Source: Tetrapyrgos nigripes (taxonomy: Eukaryota > Basidiomycota > Agaricomycetes > Agaricales > Campanellaceae). Taken from it: 64,000 nt of DNA. A program made the translations under genes and the position numbers. This document shows positions 57,899 through 64,000 of the stretch, piece by piece. The stretch is taken from assembly GCA_013368315.1 (NCBI GenBank), contig JAACJM010000242.1, positions 61,396 to 125,395 on the forward strand, in the 5' to 3' direction. The first letter of the stretch is position 1. Each line of letters begins with the position of its first letter. The notes beneath the pieces are model-generated. The model had not been told where the DNA came from. It searched no databases and saw only the letters and a list, made by a program, of their open reading frames with translations.

Positions 57899-58572
57899 AA
57901 GGTGGTCTCAGTGGTTTGGTTTGACTGAGAAAACTACGCCCTTTATATGTGTACAAGATAGCGAAAGAGGTGGACTCAGATTAGGCAGTCCATTTGCAGC
58001 ACTTATGGAGTTGCAGGGTCCACGTACTATTACTTCATGTCCCTTGTTATGATTGCGGACTCAGCTTATTACGGACCTTCACTTAGGATGTTGAGTAGAG
58101 AATGGGCAGAACAATAAGATTTTCTGGAGTCTGAGAGGACGTATGTCTAAACCTTGATTGGGTACCTTACGATGTAAAACTGGGAGCACAATAAGATTTT
58201 ATTTTCGATGGTAAACAGAGTGTGAGGAAGGCAGTAAGGGCGTCCGAAACGACGTAAAACTATGGAAAAAGTAGGAGACATTGGAGACGGATAGAGGTGG
58301 GCAAAAGAGACATTTTTTACATAATAGTTGGTTGGGTAACTCATACAGGACAAGCACCAGATAAAAATTAGGTCCGCAATGACCGTAAACTATGGGAGGA
58401 ATGGTTCGATGTCAAGACAGATGGGGTCCGTGCGAGTGCCAGTGCCTGTAGGGCGTTCTAAGACGAAGACGACCGATCTCAGTGAGTGAAAAGATAGAAG
58501 TTAAAGGTGAAATTAGCTGACCTTGCCATGCTCTAGCGATCAGCTGGCGGATTATCTCTCCCATGTGAGGCT
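57899..58572. other. Intergenic with dispersed short motifs
   Basis: Two further copies of the GTCCGxAAxGACGTAAACTA-like motif (58240-58262 and 58371-58392), and ACAATAAGATTTT twice (about 58111 and 58190). No gene supported. Confidence 0.4.
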
Positions 58573-58619
58573 TCAGCCACAGGGACTTGAGGTAGCTGTC
58601 ACGGTAGTGACACCAGCGT

Positions 58620-59040
58620 CACTGGAGGCAAATCCCTGTAAATCATCTGCCATACAGAGGTATTACAGTGACCTTACAACAAGTCATTCAATAAGTAATC
58701 CACCTTGTATTACAGAGGTATACAGAGAGAAGAATTTTCCAGAGCAATGCTGTAAGACTGCTGTAAGACAAGTTGTATTACAGGGACATTTCAGAGGCCA
58801 AATCCCTGTAGATCCGGTGCCCTACATAGGGATTACAGCCAACTTACACCAAGCCATTCAACAAGTATTCTGCCTTGGATTACAGAAGTATTACAGAGAG
58901 AAGAAATTTTGGGAGCAATGCTGTAAGACTGCTGTAAGACAAGTTGGATTACAGGAACATTTCAGAGTGACATGGTGTCACAGTAATACATTAGGTAATA
59001 CAGCCAAGAAATACAGAAGTATTTCAGTGTGACAAAAGTG
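58620..59040 (+). repeat. Left terminal inverted repeat of foldback element
   Basis: 421 bp, itself containing two related halves: the block with GAGCAATGCTGTAAGACTGC occurs at about 58741 and 58911, so the arm arose from an internal duplication of about 170 bp. One base shorter than the right arm (GGTATACAG against GGTATTACAG). Confidence 0.9.
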
Positions 59041-59970
59041 CGCAGGTTGCGTCCAGGGTGTGCGCAGGTTGCGTCCAGAGTGCACGCAGGTTGCGTCCAG
59101 AGTGCATGCAGGTTGCGTCCAGAGTGCGTGCAGGTTGCGTCCAGAGTGCGTGCAGGTTGCGTCCAGAGTGCGCGCAGGTTGTGTCCAGAGTGCGCGCAGG
59201 TTGCGTCCAGAGTGCATGCAGGTTGCGTCCAGAGTGCACGCAGGTTGCGTCCAGAGTGCGCACAGATTGCCTCCAGGGTGCATGCAGATTGCGTCCAGGG
59301 TGCACACAGGTTGCGTCCAGGGTGCGCGCAGGTTACGTCCAGAGTGCACGCAGGTTGCGTCCAGGGTGCACCCAGGTTGCGTCCAGAGTGCGCGCAGGTT
59401 GCGTCCAGAGTGCACGCAGATTTGCGTCCAGAGTGTGCGCAGGTTGCGTCCAGAGTGCACGCAGGTTGTGTCCAAAGTGCGCGCAGATTGCGTCCAGAGT
59501 GCGCACCGATTGCATCCAGGGTGCGTGCTCAGGACGCAACTTGCGCGCACCCTGGACACAATCGGTGCACACTCTGGGTGCAATCTGGGCGCACTCTGGA
59601 CGCAACCTGCGCGCACTCTGGACGCACCCTGGACGCAACCTGTGCGCACTCTGGACGCACCCTGGACGCAACCTGCGTGCACTCTGGATGCAACCAACCT
59701 GCGCGCACCCTGGACGCAACCTGCGCGCACTCTGGACGCAACTCGCGCACAATCTGGACGCAACTTGCACGCACTCTGGACGCAACCACACAACCTGCAT
59801 GCATCGTGGACTCTGGACACAACCTGCGTGCACTCTGGATGCAACCTGTGCGCACTCTGGATGCAACCTGCGCGCACCCTGGATGCAATCTGTGCGCACC
59901 CTGGATGCAATCTGCGCGCACCCTGGACGCAATCTGCGCGCACTCTGGACACAACCTGCGCACTTTTGTC
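59035..59970. repeat. 22-bp minisatellite, two head-on arrays
   Basis: The unit is GTCCAGAGTGCGCGCAGGTT followed by GC, with common variants (AGGGTG, CACGCA, TGCGCA). Orientation flips near 59527 at GTGCTCAGGAC. Because 22 is not a multiple of three and the unit lacks stops, long open frames exist in all frames on both strands; these are not genes. Confidence 0.95.
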
Positions 59971-60382
59971 ACACTGAAATACTTCTGTATTTCTTGGCTG
60001 TATTACCTAATGTATTACTGTGACACCATGTCACTCTGAAATGTTCCTGTAATCCAACTTGTCTTACAGCAGTCTTACAGCATTGCTCCCAAAATTTCTT
60101 CTCTCTGTAATACTTCTGTAATCCTAGGCAGAATACTTGTTGAATGGCTTGGTGTAAGTTGGCTGTAATCCCTATGTAGGGCACCGGATCTACAGGGATT
60201 TGGCCTCTGAAATGTCCCTGTAATACAACTTGTCTTACAGCAGTCTTACAGCATTGCTCTGGAAAATTCTTCTCTCTGTAATACCTCTGTAATACAAGGT
60301 GGATTACTTATTGAATGACTTGTTGTAAGGTCACTGTAATACCTCTGTATGGCAGATGATTTACAGGGATTTGCCTCCAGTG
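59961..60382 (-). repeat. Right terminal inverted repeat of foldback element
   Basis: 422 bp, reverse complement of 58620-59040. The outer end CCAGTG meets the CGT duplication. Confidence 0.9.
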
Positions 60383-60935
60383 CGTCGCAAAGCATCTTGC
60401 AGAAGAAGACGCTGGCGAATATCCATGGCTGGCACCCCACCAGCATCACAGTGCTGACACTCAACCACGAAATCACCGGTGGGCTGAACAAGGAAAAAGT
60501 GGTGTCTAGGGGCATTTTGAAGGGGTTGGGGCACCAGACAAGCTCGTCTTCGATGTTTGGATGCATGTAGCGACATATAGCAAAAGTGACGTTCTGCACG
60601 TCAGTTGCAGCAATGATGTAGGGACAGTGGAGAGTCTGCCGATCTTCTGCAAGGTCTCTGAGGAAATCGTCATCTACCATTCTGAGAGGAGTGACAGGTC
60701 TCCGAATGGTTGCTTTTTTGGGGGCCGGCATAGATGAGGTTTAGGGTACAGAGCTTAAAAGTTGACGAGGAAAGATGTGGGGGTCTTGATGGGCGTGGAG
60801 TGATAGTGGGAACAGCTGGCCTACAATGGACGCCAGGACGCTGGACCAGTCCTTTCTAGGCAATGTTGGCTTTGTGGAATCACCGAACTGGCTCTGCTAC
60901 CTTCTACTACCTTCGGACTCCCACCACCCAGCTGA

Positions 60936-63900
60936 ATGTCGTCTCGATTGAAATTTCCAAAAGGCAAGAGCAGCGAGAAGAAAGCATCAGAACTCACTGC
61001 GACATCGTACAAACCTACTATAATCCGAGGAACGTCCAAGACTGCCAAAAAGAACAGACAGTCCCGACCTCTGGTGCTGTTGCCACGAGATGAAGCCCTC
61101 ACACAAGACCCCACTCTTCCCATTCTACGAGGACAAGTCGGTCTCAATGGGGATCATCCAGTTGGCGAGTTTGGAATGGACGCTGCCTCTGGACCGCTTC
61201 CGAGGACTGACTTTCCCAACAACGGGGAAGTTGCAACGTTGTTACAAGGAGGATTTCACAGCATAGTTGGACAAAGATCTCCAGTAAAGGGAAGTAGGCA
61301 GAAGAAAGCAGACCAGGCCAAACATTGGATGACCGAGGTCATCCCCAGCCTGGTAGATCCCTACATGGAGTTGCTGCAGGATACTCGGAACCTACATGAG
61401 GATCTTGGATTTAGGTTGGAGGAGGTTTGCGAGTGTCAGAATGTCAGGAATTGACGGTCAGCGTAGTCCGTTTTAATCGTGAGTTGCACTAGAGCTGTGT
61501 CAGATATCACATACTGACAGTCCCTAGGCTTGGAGACGATCACGTTCCTTATTGTCATTGCCAGCCTCGTACCTATATTGCAAAACAGCTGGTTAGAGTG
61601 GCCTGTTCCCTTGTGCACCATTCCGACTGACTCTAGCGGTGGACATCAGGATGCTGGACTTCGTTACGCGATTGTTCCTGCGAATGCACCTAACCATACA
61701 GCGTGGTGCCATGCATTGGAGAGCTTCCTTGATGCACAGAACTATCGGTTGAAAGGCACGGTGAGTGATATCTGCAGCTTAGAGACCTGCAAGTAGGCTA
61801 ATTGTGGATGTATAGGATCCTCTTCGATGACGTTTTTCCAATGCCCTGCAGTGGTTCAATAGTCTACAGAACGCGACGACTGAGTATTGCAACCAATATC
61901 TAAGGAACACCAATGATCGACTTCAAGAAGAGGCAAATGTGCACCATGGTACTGAACAAGGCAGAAGAGATATGGAAGCGGCTGGACATGAAGAGGACTC
62001 ATCTGACAATGAGGAACATCTGCCTGGACGCACTGGAAAACGTAGACGTTCCAAGTCACCCTCCGTGAGAGAACGACTACTGGTCCTGCGGGTCCTGGGA
62101 AGGCAGGTCTCGCACCCTGGACGACGAAAATAGGCGGCCTTCTGAATATCTGAGATCCCGATGTCCTATGTGCTTTGGACGGACTACAAGGCCAAATGAC
62201 GAGGATGCAGAGAAAGTGAGTCACTTTGACACCTCAAATGATTTGACAGTGCTAATGATGTTCTCGTTTAACCTACTGTCCTTGTGTGCGTGGACGCGTG
62301 CTTTACCCAGAAGCATAAGACCAGCACGGGAAAGACCCTTGTCGAGTACATCCAGACACCTTCTTCATCCATCCGACACAGTGCGCGAGATGGAGGACTA
62401 CGTTGAGAATGTTCGAGGTACAAGGCCAGGCAAGCGAGCATGAGAGGACAAGGATCCGGAGAACGACTATGTCGAGCAGGGAATGAAGATTCCAAAGTCG
62501 TTTTGGACGGGTGTAACACGAGTTTTATGGCTTCAGACGATTCGCGTTCAAAGTCTCGTGCTAAAGGATATGATGAGCGTGCACTGGCGGAATGTTCTGC
62601 CCTCACGGTGCCAGCCTGTTTATGGTAACGATGAACTCCCTGGGGGAGAAACAACATTATATTCTCGTCCTCCTCCAGACATTATTTGAAAACTTGCCAG
62701 AGGACTGGACTGTTGGTTTTCTGTACGATATTGCCTGCCAACTAGAATGAAGCTGCTTGAAGTGGGGCTTCCTGTCTCGGTATCTGGATCGTATCGTGTG
62801 GGGAGTGTCAGTTTTCCATGCCTACGGTCACCAATGGCCATGTCAGCTTGTATACCACCCGAGGAAGCACGGAGGTTTTGGTTTATGTGATGGAGAGACT
62901 TGCGAAAGGTGTTGGCACGCTCTGAGTCGGTTAATTGCGTATACATGGGTAGCAGGGGTGAGTTCCTTAATTTATTGTGCTTTATCTAGCTCCAGCTACT
63001 GACATCCGTTCCCGGAATGTAGTACTATGTCCGTCTCTACACGCTTGACTCGCAACTACACTTCAATAACGAGCAAGCTCTTGTTGGTGCTGGGAAATGG
63101 CTGCATCGAAAGCTTCAATTATGTCTGCAGCGACGACGAGATGCTCAAGAAGACTTTGACAAGGCAGGGAAATCCGAGAGGTGCTTCGTGAACAGTGGAG
63201 GTTACAGGTCAAGTCTCAGACGAAGCCTCTTCAAAGTGCGTCAATCCTCTTGTTTTGGATGCGATCAAGGGTAGCTGACGAATATCTGGCTTTCAGAACA
63301 ACAGAAAAAAGCAGGGGAAAAAGCGGTGGAAGAGACGCTTAGGCTACGGAAGGCTGTAGAGATTCTGAGGCAACGACAGACACAGCTCCAGGAGGTGCTC
63401 ATCTGAGGACCTCAACATCCTATGAGAGGGCTATGGCTGGCGAGGATCTGAAGAAGGCAGACGAATCTATTCGCAAGACAGAACTCGACTTGAAGAGACA
63501 GGAACGGGCACTGGGAGTGGAGCAGCTCGAGGAAGTCAACAACTTGAAGAGAAACCTTTATCTTACGAAGAGGATGAATGCACGAGCGTTGAAGAAACAT
63601 ATCCAGGAACGTCTGCGATCGCGGAAATTTGAGTTTGATAGATTGGAGCGTTCGTTTAGGAAACAACGCAGTGGTGAGTCCGAGTGACTTCTGTTCTATG
63701 TGTATGGGATTATTAACTGACGTGTCGGGTTATCAGAGCAACAGCTGACAGAGCACATTCAAGACTCCATCAAGAGACGGGAGCCTGGAATCGCAGCCTT
63801 GGCAACGAAGTACAACAAGCTCTGACAATGACTGAGTTAATCCGGAAAGGCCGTGCGACAAAGTTTGCGTGGCTCTGAAGAAGCTGCAATGGGACACGTT

Positions 63901-64000
63901 ATTTGATTTGGACATCGACAAGGATATCTGGCAGGATATTGGATAGAACGAGGGGAACAGAGCCCCCAGCATGGATGGCTGATGAAAATGTTAGGAAAGG
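60936..64000 (+). pseudogene. CxC1-type KDZ transposase, decayed, runs off window
   Basis: Recognisable KDZ blocks in order: KKADQAKHWMTEVIPSLVDP (61300-61360), NHTAWCHALESFL (about 61693-61733), VDACFTQKHK (the first catalytic Asp, about 62291), LYDIACQLE (about 62725), WGVSVFHAYGHQWPCQLVYH (62798-62857), and the long helical carboxyl region with ALKKHIQERL and KRREP (63350-63830). Decay: frame changes near 62335, 62380, 62450, 62600 and 63400, and TGA after LYDIACQLE where the family has Arg. The Cys cluster region near 61430-61560 is poorly preserved. Transcribed divergently from the split gene at 60731. The relic ends beyond position 64000. Confidence 0.75.

Larger units (their letters stand above)
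58620..60382. mobile_element. Foldback-type element with inverted minisatellites
   Basis: A 1,763-bp near-symmetrical inverted structure. Outer arms 58620-59040 and 59961-60382 are reverse complements with one 1-bp indel and few substitutions. Inside, about 22 copies of a 22-bp unit on one strand (59035-59527) face about 20 copies in the opposite direction (59528-59970). The ends are CACTGGAGGC and its complement, flanked by a 3-bp duplication, CGT (58617-58619 and 60383-60385). CACTG ends and a 3-bp duplication are typical of CACTA/EnSpm elements, so a non-autonomous CACTA-like foldback element is inferred. No transposase inside. Confidence 0.85.
58573..60731 (-). pseudogene. Small gene split by the foldback element
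   Basis: ATG 60731 (MPAPKKATIRRPVTPLR) opens a minus-strand frame of about 116 codons that enters the foldback element at 60382. Across the element the frame resumes at 58619. Removing the element and one copy of the 3-bp duplication (ACG on this strand) joins DA to GVTTV in frame, with a stop at 58573-58575. So the element probably interrupts an exon. The product has a basic start and CxxC-free, aromatic-rich body. Function unknown. Confidence 0.55.

Noticed and set aside
59029..60039. Open frames of 200-336 codons on both strands, in several frames
   Set aside because: They are products of the stop-free 22-bp minisatellite, whose length is not a multiple of three; the predicted peptides are just the repeat read in rotation.

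Overview
This window looks like repeat-rich nuclear DNA from an Agaricomycete (mushroom-forming basidiomycete). The evidence is short GT-AG introns of about 45-70 bp, two KDZ-type transposase genes of the CxC2 and CxC1 classes, a TET/JBP dioxygenase gene, an Spt5-like KOW-protein gene, and fungal Ty1/copia and Ty3/gypsy LTR elements. There is no bacterial-style operon, rRNA gene or CRISPR array. Families were recognised by eye from remembered family motifs; nothing was searched.

Layout. 1-8.1 kb is mostly gene-poor. It holds a large inverted duplication (464-bp arms at 2289-2752 and 2941-3404), a hypothetical ORF reading out of its left arm, and a perfect 18-bp hairpin. 8.08-15.08 kb is a complete Ty1/copia element: 352-bp LTRs, TATAT target duplication, half-tRNA-iMet primer site, and one 1,990-codon frame interrupted by eight TGA and one TAA. 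15-23 kb is intergenic or repeat material with one weak membrane-protein gene. 23.2-30.85 kb is a minus-strand cluster: an apparently intact CxC2 KDZ transposase, a small lysine/arginine-rich gene, and an intact 522-residue TET/JBP 5-methylcytosine dioxygenase. A tRNA-Ile-like gene followed directly by a 55-nt hairpin lies between the TET gene and a divergent hypothetical gene (31.3-34.2 kb). 36.46-37.33 kb carries 18 copies of a 12-bp palindrome. 38.0-42.6 kb is a large minus-strand hypothetical gene. 43.84-51.60 kb is a chromodomain-bearing, apparently self-priming Ty3/gypsy element with 476-bp LTRs and an extra third ORF. 52.5-56.6 kb is a decayed Spt5/KOW-like gene. 58.62-60.38 kb is a foldback element of inverted 421/422-bp arms enclosing inverted minisatellites; it has split a small gene. 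60.9 kb to the window end is a decayed CxC1-type KDZ transposase.

Common threads. The two unrelated LTR retrotransposons share a duplicated Cys/His motif that I do not recognise; in the copia element it lies in a different frame from gag-pol, and in the gypsy element it forms a separate ORF after pol. Premature stops in the transposons are almost all TGA at positions where arginine (CGA) fits. Most mismatches between LTR pairs, and those I noted between the 2.3/3.4-kb arms, are C-to-T at CpG. That suggests decay by deamination of methylated CpG, which fits a TET/JBP gene sitting inside a KDZ transposon neighbourhood.
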